Positions 1 to 6,283 of a DNA stretch of 14,022 bases are shown one piece after another (the first letter of the stretch is position 1; each line of letters starts with the position of its first letter). The position numbers and the translations under genes were made by a program. A model generated the notes under the pieces. That model saw nothing but the letters and a program-made list of their open reading frames with translations, was not told the origin of the DNA and ran no database searches. The stretch comes from Halobacteriales archaeon QH_10_65_19. GTDB lineage: Archaea > Halobacteriota > Halobacteria > Halobacteriales > Haloarculaceae. The DNA lies in NCBI GenBank assembly GCA_003022085.1, contig PXQK01000138.1, forward strand, positions 1 through 14,022. Direction: 5' to 3'.

Positions 1-99
1 TCCGCGCCGGCGTCGCGGATCGCGTTCACCTTGCCACCTGAGGCGTTGTCGGGCATGACGACCTCGACGTCGTAGCCGCGGGCGGCGGCGAGTCGAGCG
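1..99 (-). pseudogene. partial second copy of cysteine synthase-type gene (fragment)
   Basis: These 99 bases are identical, base for base, to 936-1034 and lie in the same orientation. Read on the minus strand they encode the segment around RLAAARGYD and the PDNASGGK motif of a PLP-dependent cysteine synthase. The identity stops at base 100, the same point where the other copy meets its own deletion junction (base 1035). The copy runs off the left edge, so the true length of the repeat is unknown. Minus-strand sequence just upstream of the fragment is IS-like, not cysteine synthase, so this copy has no start of its own here. It could be the first part of a 935-bp tandem duplication, or an assembly artefact at a contig end. 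Confidence 0.8.
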
Positions 100-192
100 G
101 TCGGGGGCTTCCCCTTCACGAATCCTCAATTCCTTTCACGAATCACTACGTCTCCCAGGCAGTCGGGCTTGACCCGACGACGCTATGGAGTC
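100..192 (-). mobile_element. remnant of an IS200/IS605-type element end
   Basis: This stretch separates the end of the cysteine synthase pseudogene from its duplicated fragment. On the minus strand it shows a hairpin with 6-bp arms GTCGGG and CCCGAC (162-178), then two direct repeats of GATTCGTGAA (plus-strand positions 115-124 and 135-144), then GGGGAAGCCCCC ending abruptly at base 100. From memory, the order 'hairpin, GATTCGTGAA repeats, AAGCCCCCGAC' resembles the tail of haloarchaeal tnpB-type elements, where a GGGGG-rich half-stem would follow. That half is missing here, so the end is truncated at the junction with the duplicated fragment. The boundary towards 192-265 is uncertain; 193-265 shows nothing I can name. 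Confidence 0.45.
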
Positions 193-265
193 ACACCGGT
201 GCGTTTCAGCCCGCGAAACTGCCGATATTAGGACCCGGTGCTGAAAATACTCACACACGACCCTC

Positions 266-1196
266 TCACAGCAGTTCCTCCCACAGCGGGATGTCGGCGT
301 ACTTGTCCCCCCGGTCACAGAGCACGAAGACGACGACGTCGTCGTCGTCCAGTACGCCGGCTTCGTCGAGCTGGTGGACAGCCTGTGCGCCGGCTCCGGA
401 GGAGGTGCCGACGAGGAACTCTCCGTCGACGCGGAGGTGGTCTCTGGTGGTTGCCGTGTCGTACTGGCCGGTGTCGGCAATCGCGAGTTCGCGGTCGGCG
501 TACCGCTCGCGGAGCTCGCGGGCGCGGTCGTAGGCTGCCGTCGTCGACACGTACTCCTTGCGGTCGAGCACGGACTCGTCGTAGATCTCGGGGTGGTAGT
601 GGTCGCCCGACCTGAGGTACTTGAGACCGTCGATAGCGTGGAGCGCCTCGTCCGGCTCGAAGCCGACAACGTCGACGCGGCCGTTCGACCTGTCGTGGAG
701 GCCCCGCCCGGTTCCGGTGACGGTACCGCCGGTTCCCACGCCGGCGACGAACTGCGTGACCGCTCCGTCGGTCGCCTCGTACACCTCCCGGGCTGTCGTC
801 CGTTCGTGTGTGTCCGGATTGTCGGGGTTCTCGTACTGGTTCGGCCGGTAGTACTCGTCCGGGTCCGCGGCGATGATCTCCTCGCAGTGCTCGATAACGG
901 CGTCGTAGCCGCGGTCGGCGTCGACGAAGTGGATCTCCGCGCCGGCGTCGCGGATCGCGTTCACCTTGCCACCTGAGGCGTTGTCGGGCATGACGACCTC
1001 GACGTCGTAGCCGCGGGCGGCGGCGAGTCGAGCGTTTGGCGACTCTCGACTTGATCGACCCGCCGCCGTACGGTGCTCCACACAGGTTGAACCACTCCGC
1101 TTTCGCGTACACTGTCGTGTCGGACTCTATGTCCAGGTCGATTGCGAGCATCGGTGTCTCGAAAATTGTCGACTCGTCGACCTCGTATCCCTCCAT
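266..1196 (-). pseudogene. cysteine synthase-type PLP enzyme, internal deletion and frameshift
   Basis: The gene would make a fold-type II PLP enzyme that forms cysteine from O-acetylserine (or a relative) and sulfide. The start at 1196 gives 54 good residues with the PLP-lysine motif GGSIKSR (Lys49). Immediately after Lys54 (base 1035) the family pattern breaks. The rest (1034 to 266) continues in another frame with RLAAARGYDVE, PDNASGGK, the glycine-rich phosphate loop GVGTGGTVTGTG and SSGAGA, ending normally at LWEELL. By alignment with remembered CysM sequences about 30 residues are missing between the two parts, including the SGNTG substrate-binding loop. Loss of that loop plus the frame change makes a functional product very unlikely. 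The neighbours are divergent TusA and rhodanese genes, which fits a sulfur locus. CysK, CysM or a cystathionine synthase relative cannot be told apart. Confidence 0.85.
936..1034 (-). repeat. 99-bp direct repeat, internal copy
   Basis: Identical to 1-99, offset 935 bases. It begins, in gene direction, exactly at the cysteine synthase deletion junction (CGCTCGACTC at base 1034). The perfect identity, including third codon positions, implies a very recent duplication, gene conversion or an assembly loop. Confidence 0.9.
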
Positions 1197-1310
1197 GCCC
1201 GCCTTTGGGGGGTGACCGACAAGAGTCCGACGGAAACGGCCGATTCGCCCCGCAGATCGGCTGTGTGCACGAGGTACATGTCCGAGAAAGGGGCCAACTC
1301 TGACCCTTCC

Positions 1311-1324
1311 GAAACCTGTTATAT
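1311..1324 (+). promoter_or_regulatory. BRE/TATA promoter of tusA, probably leaderless
   Basis: GAAACC (1311-1316) followed by TTATAT (1319-1324) matches the archaeal BRE plus TATA layout. The TATA centre lies about 25 bases before the tusA ATG at 1347. That would put transcription start on or next to the start codon, the leaderless arrangement common in haloarchaea. No Shine-Dalgarno sequence precedes the ATG, which agrees with this. The distances are seen directly; the start of transcription is inferred. Confidence 0.6.
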
Positions 1325-1346
1325 CGAACAGCGTGTACTGGCGGAC

Positions 1347-1754
1347 ATGAGTCAGCCATCCTGGGAAGAGGTCGTCGAACTCCCGGACGAGGTCTGTCCG
1401 TACCCGCAGCTCGAAGCAAAGAAGTCGGTCGCCGGGCTGGAGTCGGGAGACCTGCCCGTACAGGAGACGGACCACGTTCCGAGCACAGAGAACGTCCCGA
1501 AAGCCGTCGGCGACGACACAGAGACAAAGGTGTGGCAGTCAGGCGACGGCTTCTACAGGCGGAGTGGAGCCGCCGACCCTCACGGACGCACCGAGCGTTC
1601 GGGTGTCAATTCCAGCCGACCCATCTCGGGAAGGTCGAGGGGAATTACATTCGCCTGCGACGGCACGGCCCGGTTTGGGACGTGCGGTCAAAACGGTGAA
1701 GCCGCGGGGCTTGTCCCCGCGGTACTTCACCGTATCTTCCTGCGCAAGGTGTAA
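1347..1754 (+). CDS. tusA: TusA-family sulfur carrier interrupted in frame by a 58-codon element
   Basis: TusA-type proteins are about 75-80 residues and hand sulfur on through a conserved cysteine, in tRNA thiolation and related relays. The CPxP motif is present as VCPYPQLEAKK (Cys17). The TusA fold runs to residue 70 (SGDGFY), is interrupted by 58 residues from a mobile element (1557-1730), and resumes with RIFLRKV and stop. Joining 1556 to 1731 restores GDGFYRIFLRKV, a normal TusA ending, giving a 77-residue ancestral protein. The insert is 174 bases and contains no stop in this frame, so a 135-residue hybrid can still be made. The insertion removes the last strand from its normal place, so activity is uncertain. 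Rhodanese starts 2 bases after the stop and is probably co-transcribed. Confidence 0.85.
   Translation: MSQPSWEEVVELPDEVCPYPQLEAKKSVAGLESGDLPVQETDHVPSTENVPKAVGDDTETKVWQSGDGFYRRSGAADPHGRTERSGVNSSRPISGRSRGITFACDGTARFGTCGQNGEAAGLVPAVLHRIFLRKV
1557..1730 (+). mobile_element. 174-bp miniature IS200/IS605-type (PATE-like) element
   Basis: The boundaries come from the interrupted tusA gene: removing these bases rebuilds an uninterrupted TusA C-terminus. There is no target duplication. The flank before the element ends in TTCTAC and the element itself ends in CTTCAC, so target and right cleavage site are similar, as in IS200/IS605 transposition. The right end is a strong hairpin (1696-1730) with arms GTGAAGCCGCGGGG and CCCCGCGGTACTTCAC, a CTTGT loop and a two-base bulge. 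The left end has a weaker hairpin, GGCGG (1558-1562) with CCGCC (1570-1574). No transposase is encoded, so it would need TnpA in trans. Haloarchaeal elements of this sort are known as PATEs (palindrome-associated transposable elements). Whether it descends from a tnpB-bearing element is inferred. Confidence 0.8.
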
Positions 1755-1756
1755 CG

Positions 1757-2092
1757 ATGGTCGAGGAGCTCAGCCCCGAGGCGGTCAAAGAACGCATCGA
1801 GGCAGGCGACACACAGGTCGTCGATATCCGCCCGTTCGAGCAGTTCGAACAGGGCCACATCCCCGGTGCAGTCAACATCCCGATGTCACAGCTTCCCGCG
1901 TCGGTCGCCGAGGTCGAGTGGGGCGACGACGTCGTCTGTGCCTGCCCCGTCGGCCAGTCGTCGGTCCAGGCGGCGAAACTCATCCAGAGCTTCGAGGAGG
2001 TCGACGACGACGCGACCGTCGCCAGCATGGCGGGTGGGTACCGCGAGTGGGAGTACGAGCTGGAAAGTGGCGAGACCTCCGACGCACAGTAG
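1757..2092 (+). CDS. single-domain rhodanese-like sulfurtransferase
   Basis: A 111-residue protein covering one rhodanese domain. It moves sulfane sulfur through a persulfide on the active-site cysteine. Seen in the sequence: the N-terminal VVDIRPFEQFEQGHIPGAVNIP pattern (residues 21-42) is typical of rhodaneses, and the active-site loop CPVGQSS begins at Cys63, with a second Cys at 61. MAGGYREWEYEL (91-102) matches the usual C-terminal GGxxxW segment. The ATG lies 2 bases after the tusA stop, and AAGGTG (1745-1750), inside the tusA tail, can serve as ribosome binding site. The adjacency suggests the rhodanese loads sulfur onto TusA or a related carrier. The physiological acceptor is not shown by the sequence. 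Confidence 0.92.
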   Translation: MVEELSPEAVKERIEAGDTQVVDIRPFEQFEQGHIPGAVNIPMSQLPASVAEVEWGDDVVCACPVGQSSVQAAKLIQSFEEVDDDATVASMAGGYREWEYELESGETSDAQ

Positions 2093-2244
2093 GTGACCGT
2101 CGGCTGCCGTACCCGTTCGGTGCGGGGGTGGTCTGATCAGTGGCGATGCGGTCAATCGCGTCTTCTCGGTCATGCATGAACACGAGGACATCCGTTACGT
2201 CGATGCCACTGGACGTGAGATACTACTTCGCTGGCGTCTGTGCA

Positions 2245-3597
2245 CTACTCCTCGGAGAGTCTGCCGGGTGTCCACGTCCCCTCGAAGTCTTCGTGGACGA
2301 ACGGGTTCGCGTCTTCGCCCGCGTACGCGCCGACGATGTGGCCGTCACCTTCGAGGTAGTACTGGTAGGTGGTCAGTCCCTCCAGCCCGACCGGGCCGCG
2401 GGCGTGGGTCTTGCCCGTGGAGATGCCGACTTCCGCACCCAGCCCGTACCGGTAACCGTCGCTAAAGCGCGTCGAGGCGTTGTGGAAGACGCTTGCCGAG
2501 TCGAGACCGATCATAAACTGGCGTGCGCTTTCGGTGTCCTCGGTGACGATCGAGTCAGTGTGTTTCGAGCCGTAGGTGGTGACGTGCTCGATTGCGTCCG
2601 CGAGCGAGTCGACGACCCTGACGGCCACGATCAGGTCGCCGTACTCGGTTTCCCAGTCTTCGGGACTCGCCGCTGTTGCGTCGATGAGCTGTCGGGTCCG
2701 CTCGTCGCCACGCACCTCGACGTCGGCATCGTCGTACCGTGTTGCGATCGCGGGCACAAAGTCCTCGGCGACTGCCTCGTGGACGAGCAGTGTCTCAACA
2801 GCATTACAGACCGCAGGATACTGGACTTTCGCGTCGTAGGCGATCTCCGTGGCCATCTCCAGGTCGGCGTCGTCGTCGACGTAGACGTGACAGACACCTT
2901 CCGTGTGGCCGAGCACGGGAATCTTGGTGCTGTCCTGGATGTACCCGACAAAGTCGGAACTGCCACGGGGCATGACCAGGTCGATCGCGTCGTCCATCTC
3001 CAGCAGGCGGTCCACGTCTGCACGCGCTTCGATCAGTTGTGCCCACCCTTCGGGCATGTCAGCCGTCGCCTCACGGATCGTCTCGTAGAGTATCCGGTTT
3101 GACTCGCGTGCCTCACTGCCTCCTTTCAGAATGACCGCGTTGCCGGACTTGAGACTCAGAGCGGCGATCTGGACGAGCGCGTCCGGCCGGGACTCGAAGA
3201 TCGTCCCGATCACGCCAAGTGGCACGCTCACACGGTACAGCTCCAGCCCGTCGTCAAGTTCGCATGCGGCCTCTGTCCGGCCCAGCGGGTCTCTCTGGCT
3301 GGCGACACTGCGGACCATCTCTGCGATACTCGTCAGCTTCGACTCGGAGAGTTCCAGCCGGTCAACGAGCGCCTGCGTGTACTCGCCCTCGGCGAGCATC
3401 CGTTCGGCTTCCTCGACGTCGCGGGCGTTGGCTTCGAGGATCGCCTCCCGGCTGTCGAGAATCGCGTCCGCAACCGCGTGCAGTGCCTCCCCACGTGCGC
3501 TGTCGTCAACGTTCGCGAGCCGTAGTGCAGCCGACTGGGCCTGTTCGACTTTCTCGCGGGTGGTCCGGTCACCCGTCTGTGTGGTCTGGTCGCTCAT
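2245..3597 (-). CDS. proA: gamma-glutamyl phosphate reductase
   Basis: A 450-residue cytoplasmic enzyme that reduces glutamyl-5-phosphate with NADPH to glutamate semialdehyde, the second step of proline synthesis. It is a full-length aldehyde-dehydrogenase-fold protein. Visible family signatures are VSVPLGVIGTIFESRPDA (124-140), the nucleotide-binding LKSGNAVILKGGSEA (149-163), the catalytic cysteine in YPAVCNAVETLLVH (Cys264) and the C-terminal GLGAEVGISTGKTHARGP followed by GLEGLTTYQYYL. The start at 3597 lies 6 bases downstream of the proB stop on the same strand, so it is the last gene of a proC-proB-proA operon. No internal stop or missing signature is seen. The downstream gap to 2093 shows no clear terminator. 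Confidence 0.97.
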   Translation of the reverse strand: MSDQTTQTGDRTTREKVEQAQSAALRLANVDDSARGEALHAVADAILDSREAILEANARDVEEAERMLAEGEYTQALVDRLELSESKLTSIAEMVRSVASQRDPLGRTEAACELDDGLELYRVSVPLGVIGTIFESRPDALVQIAALSLKSGNAVILKGGSEARESNRILYETIREATADMPEGWAQLIEARADVDRLLEMDDAIDLVMPRGSSDFVGYIQDSTKIPVLGHTEGVCHVYVDDDADLEMATEIAYDAKVQYPAVCNAVETLLVHEAVAEDFVPAIATRYDDADVEVRGDERTRQLIDATAASPEDWETEYGDLIVAVRVVDSLADAIEHVTTYGSKHTDSIVTEDTESARQFMIGLDSASVFHNASTRFSDGYRYGLGAEVGISTGKTHARGPVGLEGLTTYQYYLEGDGHIVGAYAGEDANPFVHEDFEGTWTPGRLSEE

Positions 3598-3603
3598 GTG
3601 TGC

Positions 3604-4449
3604 TCACCTGTTTTCGTGTACTCCGTTCGTGGGTACAAAGAGTGTTCCAACGGATTTGCATGCAACGATTTTCGCCAGCACGTCCGGTTTCGTCGAGCCG
3701 GCGACAATCGCAACGATTCCGTGTTCACTCACCGCTCGTGCGCCGGCGACTTTCGTCTGGATCCCGCCGAATGAGGGGCTGGAACTCGCCTCGACACGTT
3801 CCTGGACCTGTGTGTAGTTGTCGCCGACAGCCTCGATGCGCTCGGCTTGTGGGTTGTCCTTCGGGTTGGCAGTGTAGACGCCGCCCACGTCAGTCAGCGT
3901 CACCAGCAGATCGGCGTCGACACCGATCGCAACAGACGAGGAGAGCATGTCGTTGTCACCGATGCGGATCTCCTCGGTCGCAACCGCGTCGTTCTCGTTG
4001 ATAATCGGGACGATGTCCCACGCCAGCAGCGTCTTGACAGTGTTTTTAAAGTTGGTGAACCTGTCAGGGTCTTCTAGATCGTTCTCGGTGAGCAGTATCT
4101 GGGCGATCTTGTACCCGTAGCGCTCGAAACTCTCAGTGTACTGGCGCATCAGGTGTGACTGACCCACCGTCGACAGCGCCTGCTCCTCCTCGACGCGCTC
4201 GGTGGTCTGGTCGACCCGGCCCTTGCCTGCGCCGATCGCGCCCGAGGAGACCAGCAACACATCCTTGTCCGCGTCGAGCAAATCGTGCAGATCGTCGACG
4301 AGCTTGTCGATCTTCGCGGGATCGAGCCGTGAGGTCTCGTCGGTTAGCGAGTTCGTCCCCGCCTTCACGACGACGCGGTCAGCGCCGGCCGCAAGCTGGC
4401 GCGCTCGCTCGACTGCGGTCGGGTCGGGAGACGCAGACTCATTCATCAT
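3604..4449 (-). CDS. proB: glutamate 5-kinase, short form without PUA domain
   Basis: A 281-residue kinase of the amino acid kinase fold that phosphorylates glutamate with ATP, the first and usually proline-inhibited step of proline synthesis. Motifs: [10 protein letters not shown] (26-35) and [13 protein letters not shown] (65-77) for nucleotide and phosphate binding, [20 protein letters not shown] (148-167) for glutamate, [15 protein letters not shown] (182-196), and [14 protein letters not shown] (227-240). It ends at about the kinase domain boundary, whereas many bacterial ProB proteins of about 367 residues add a C-terminal PUA domain; short forms are usual in haloarchaea. Two adjacent ATG codons (4449 and 4446) start the gene inside the last codons of proC, overlapping by 11 bases, which suggests translational coupling. 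Confidence 0.96.
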   Translation of the reverse strand: MMNESASPDPTAVERARQLAAGADRVVVKAGTNSLTDETSRLDPAKIDKLVDDLHDLLDADKDVLLVSSGAIGAGKGRVDQTTERVEEEQALSTVGQSHLMRQYTESFERYGYKIAQILLTENDLEDPDRFTNFKNTVKTLLAWDIVPIINENDAVATEEIRIGDNDMLSSSVAIGVDADLLVTLTDVGGVYTANPKDNPQAERIEAVGDNYTQVQERVEASSSPSFGGIQTKVAGARAVSEHGIVAIVAGSTKPDVLAKIVACKSVGTLFVPTNGVHENR

Positions 4450-5215
4450 TGCTGTCTGTGGCCAGTTCTTTCGAGCGCCGCTCGGCCGCGGCCACGGCGT
4501 CCGCGATCGCGTCCTGTACGTCGCTGTTTCTGAGTTCTCTCATCCCCTCGATGGTTGTTCCCTTCGGCGAGCAGACCGCATCGATCACCTCCTCGATCGA
4601 CGCCTCGGACTGCAGCACTGTTTCGGCTGCCCCTTTGAACGTCTGTGCGGCCAGAACCTCTGCGTCCTCGGGGTCGAGGCCGTGCCTGGTACCGGCATCC
4701 CGCATCGCCTGGATCAGATAGAAGACGAAGGCCGGCCCGCTCCCGTTGACCGCGGTCGCGACGTCCATCCGGGACTCCTCGACAGCAACGAACTCGCCCA
4801 CGTCATCGAGCAGTTCCGTGACCTCCGGCGGGATCTGTTCGCCCGTGACGGCGGCGGCCATCTCGCGGGTTTCCGCAGCGAGGTTGGGCATGATCCGGAC
4901 GACCGTGGCCGCCGTATGCGGTTCGAGCTGGTCGGTCGAAACGCCCGCGGCGATGGAGACGAGCGTCTGGTCGGGCTCCAGGTCGATATCCGCGAGTACC
5001 TGCGGTGCCAGGTCCGGTTTGACTGCCAGAAAGATAACGTCGCTGTCGGTCGCACCCGCGGGGTCGGTCGTCGTCGTGGTACAGAGAGCGGCGATGTCGT
5101 TGAGTGCGTCATCGTCGATATCACACGCAATGATCGTGTGCCCGCCGCTCTCGGCGAGCCCGCGTACCAGTGCCGAACCCATATTCCCACAGCCGATCAC
5201 GCTTGCCTGAACCAT
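4439..5215 (-). CDS. proC: pyrroline-5-carboxylate reductase
   Basis: A 258-residue enzyme that reduces pyrroline-5-carboxylate to proline, the last step of the pathway. The N-terminus has the Rossmann motif [15 protein letters not shown], followed by [10 protein letters not shown] (strand and NAD(P) contact), [10 protein letters not shown] and [16 protein letters not shown], all hallmarks of Pro[11 protein letters not shown] near the C-terminus is the family signature. I chose ATG 5215 ([10 protein letters not shown]) over a TTG ten codons upstream, because ProC proteins start just before the Rossmann strand and because a candidate TATA element (5239-5246) would lie inside the longer version. 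It is the first gene of the proC-proB-proA operon. Confidence 0.96.
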   Translation of the reverse strand: MVQASVIGCGNMGSALVRGLAESGGHTIIACDIDDDALNDIAALCTTTTTDPAGATDSDVIFLAVKPDLAPQVLADIDLEPDQTLVSIAAGVSTDQLEPHTAATVVRIMPNLAAETREMAAAVTGEQIPPEVTELLDDVGEFVAVEESRMDVATAVNGSGPAFVFYLIQAMRDAGTRHGLDPEDAEVLAAQTFKGAAETVLQSEASIEEVIDAVCSPKGTTIEGMRELRNSDVQDAIADAVAAAERRSKELATDSNDE

Positions 5216-5238
5216 CTTGTCTTCCCTTCGTAGTCTCA

Positions 5239-5246
5239 GTATCAAA
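5239..5246 (-). promoter_or_regulatory. weak candidate TATA element of the proline operon
   Basis: On the minus strand TTTGATAC lies about 27 bases before the proC ATG at 5215, a spacing that would give a leaderless or nearly leaderless transcript. The match to a haloarchaeal TATA box is imperfect and no BRE is convincing. It supports the shorter proC start. Confidence 0.3.
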
Positions 5247-5290
5247 GTGACTGCGGTTTTGGCAAACAGTTGTCGGCAGTTTGACTCGAG

Positions 5291-5986
5291 TCAGATCCGC
5301 CGCGTCTCGTCGACCCAGACCTCAGATTCGAATTTGAGCGTCGTCTTTTCGAGGACCGGCACCCCGTCCCGGTTTTTGGGGATCGTCAGTTTGTACTCTA
5401 GCTCGTCTTTCGACGGGGTGAGTTCCAGTTTCCAGACCATGTCGCTGACCATCAACGTGACGTCCCGCAGGGCCGGTGGCCTGTCCATCGTGACGCAGTG
5501 CAGGACACCGAGGCCGTCCGTCTCGAGCATCGTCGATTTGATCTCGTTGAGCACCTCGCGGTAGACCTCGTCGTTGCCCGTCTCTTCCAGTGGGTTCATC
5601 GGATCGACGATGACGTTAATATCTCTGTCGATGTTCGAAACGATCTCGTAGACGGAGTCGACGATCGAGTTTGAGGAAGCGAACGTCGTGTTGTAGCTTC
5701 CGCTTCCAGTAACCTCTCTCAGGAACTCGCTGTCCATTGATTGTTCCTGCGAGACGGACTGGACGTACACGTTGTCTGTCACAGAATCGGGTAATCCGGA
5801 TTCGACCGCCTCCACCTCGCGGAGCGTCGTCAGATACAGCGTCGGCCGCGTTCCGATGAGCTGGTAGAGCAGTGCCTCACTCTGTGTCATCGGGCCTGCA
5901 CTGATTGCCAGGAGACTTCCTGGTCTGATGCCCCCGGAAAGCTGCCTGTCAATCGGTTCCATCCCCGTGGAAATTTTCCCATTCAT
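5291..5986 (-). CDS. RecA/KaiC-like ATPase-fold protein with a degenerate P-loop
   Basis: A 231-residue soluble protein. The opening STGMEPIDRQLSGGIRPGSLLAISAG has the typical start of RadA/KaiC-type domains ('TGI..LD..L.GGI..G...L'). The Walker A region (residues 18-37) lacks the GK[TS] ending: after GGIRPGSLLAIS comes AGPMTQSE, with no lysine. A Walker B-like strand INVIVDP (123-129, Asp128) is present. VLNEIKSTMLETDGLGVLHC is typical of haloarchaeal members. I recall such proteins being annotated as RecA-superfamily or regulatory proteins in haloarchaea; their job is not established. The start is supported by AGGAG (5997-5993), 6 bases before the ATG. The gene diverges from the acetyltransferase at 6284 and stands alone, 75 bases from proC. 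ATP hydrolysis is doubtful without the lysine. Confidence 0.8.
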   Translation of the reverse strand: MNGKISTGMEPIDRQLSGGIRPGSLLAISAGPMTQSEALLYQLIGTRPTLYLTTLREVEAVESGLPDSVTDNVYVQSVSQEQSMDSEFLREVTGSGSYNTTFASSNSIVDSVYEIVSNIDRDINVIVDPMNPLEETGNDEVYREVLNEIKSTMLETDGLGVLHCVTMDRPPALRDVTLMVSDMVWKLELTPSKDELEYKLTIPKNRDGVPVLEKTTLKFESEVWVDETRRI

Positions 5987-6001
5987 CCGGATCTCCTGTA
6001 T

Positions 6002-6027
6002 TGTCGGAGTTTCCGACAGTTAACTGT
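6002..6027. promoter_or_regulatory. two overlapping perfect palindromes, candidate operator
   Basis: TGTCGGA-GTT-TCCGACA (6002-6018) is a perfect inverted repeat with 7-bp arms. ACAGTTAACTGT (6016-6027) is a perfect 12-bp palindrome sharing its first three bases with the first. Together they lie 16-41 bases before the start of the minus-strand ATPase-fold gene, downstream of its candidate TATA element and over the likely transcription start. This position suits a repressor site. The bound protein is unknown. Confidence 0.5.
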
Positions 6028-6045
6028 ACTGTTGGGCTGCTGGCC

Positions 6046-6055
6046 TAATGTATTT
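6046..6055 (-). promoter_or_regulatory. candidate TATA element for the ATPase-fold gene
   Basis: AAATACATTA on the minus strand is the most AT-rich stretch upstream of the start at 5986. Transcription would begin around 6020-6025, leaving a leader of roughly 35-40 bases that contains the Shine-Dalgarno AGGAG and the palindromes. The sequence match is moderate. Confidence 0.4.
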
Positions 6056-6255
6056 GTCCGACTGATAGTGGCTTTTGTAGGCGGTACAGGATCGACCGCA
6101 CGGCTCATACGGTCGTGCGTGAGTATGTTCGAGCAGTGCGACAGGTATCGGCGTCTCAGCTTCTGAAACTGGTGTCTGTGACGGCATAGCGGTACAGAGT
6201 CACGCACAATCGTAGCAATTCGGCCGGCCACCGTCTGTCACAGTATCGACGCACA

Positions 6256-6276
6256 CATGTAGCTGGTTTGTACATG
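6256..6276. promoter_or_regulatory. inverted repeat just upstream of the acetyltransferase
   Basis: CATGTA (6256-6261) and TACATG (6271-6276) form an inverted repeat with a 9-base spacer, ending 7 bases before the start codon. GGTGA (6276-6280) next to it may be the ribosome binding site. A regulator at this site would block initiation of the 6284 gene. Arms of only 6 bp can arise by chance. Confidence 0.3.
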
Positions 6277-6283
6277 GTGAAAC

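Noticed and set aside
2140..3102. 320-codon plus-strand frame opposite proA
   Set aside because: Shadow of proA, which has the full set of family signatures including the catalytic Cys264.
5216..5245. ten-codon upstream extension of proC from a TTG
   Set aside because: The Rossmann motif begins right after the ATG at 5215, and the extension would cover a candidate TATA element.
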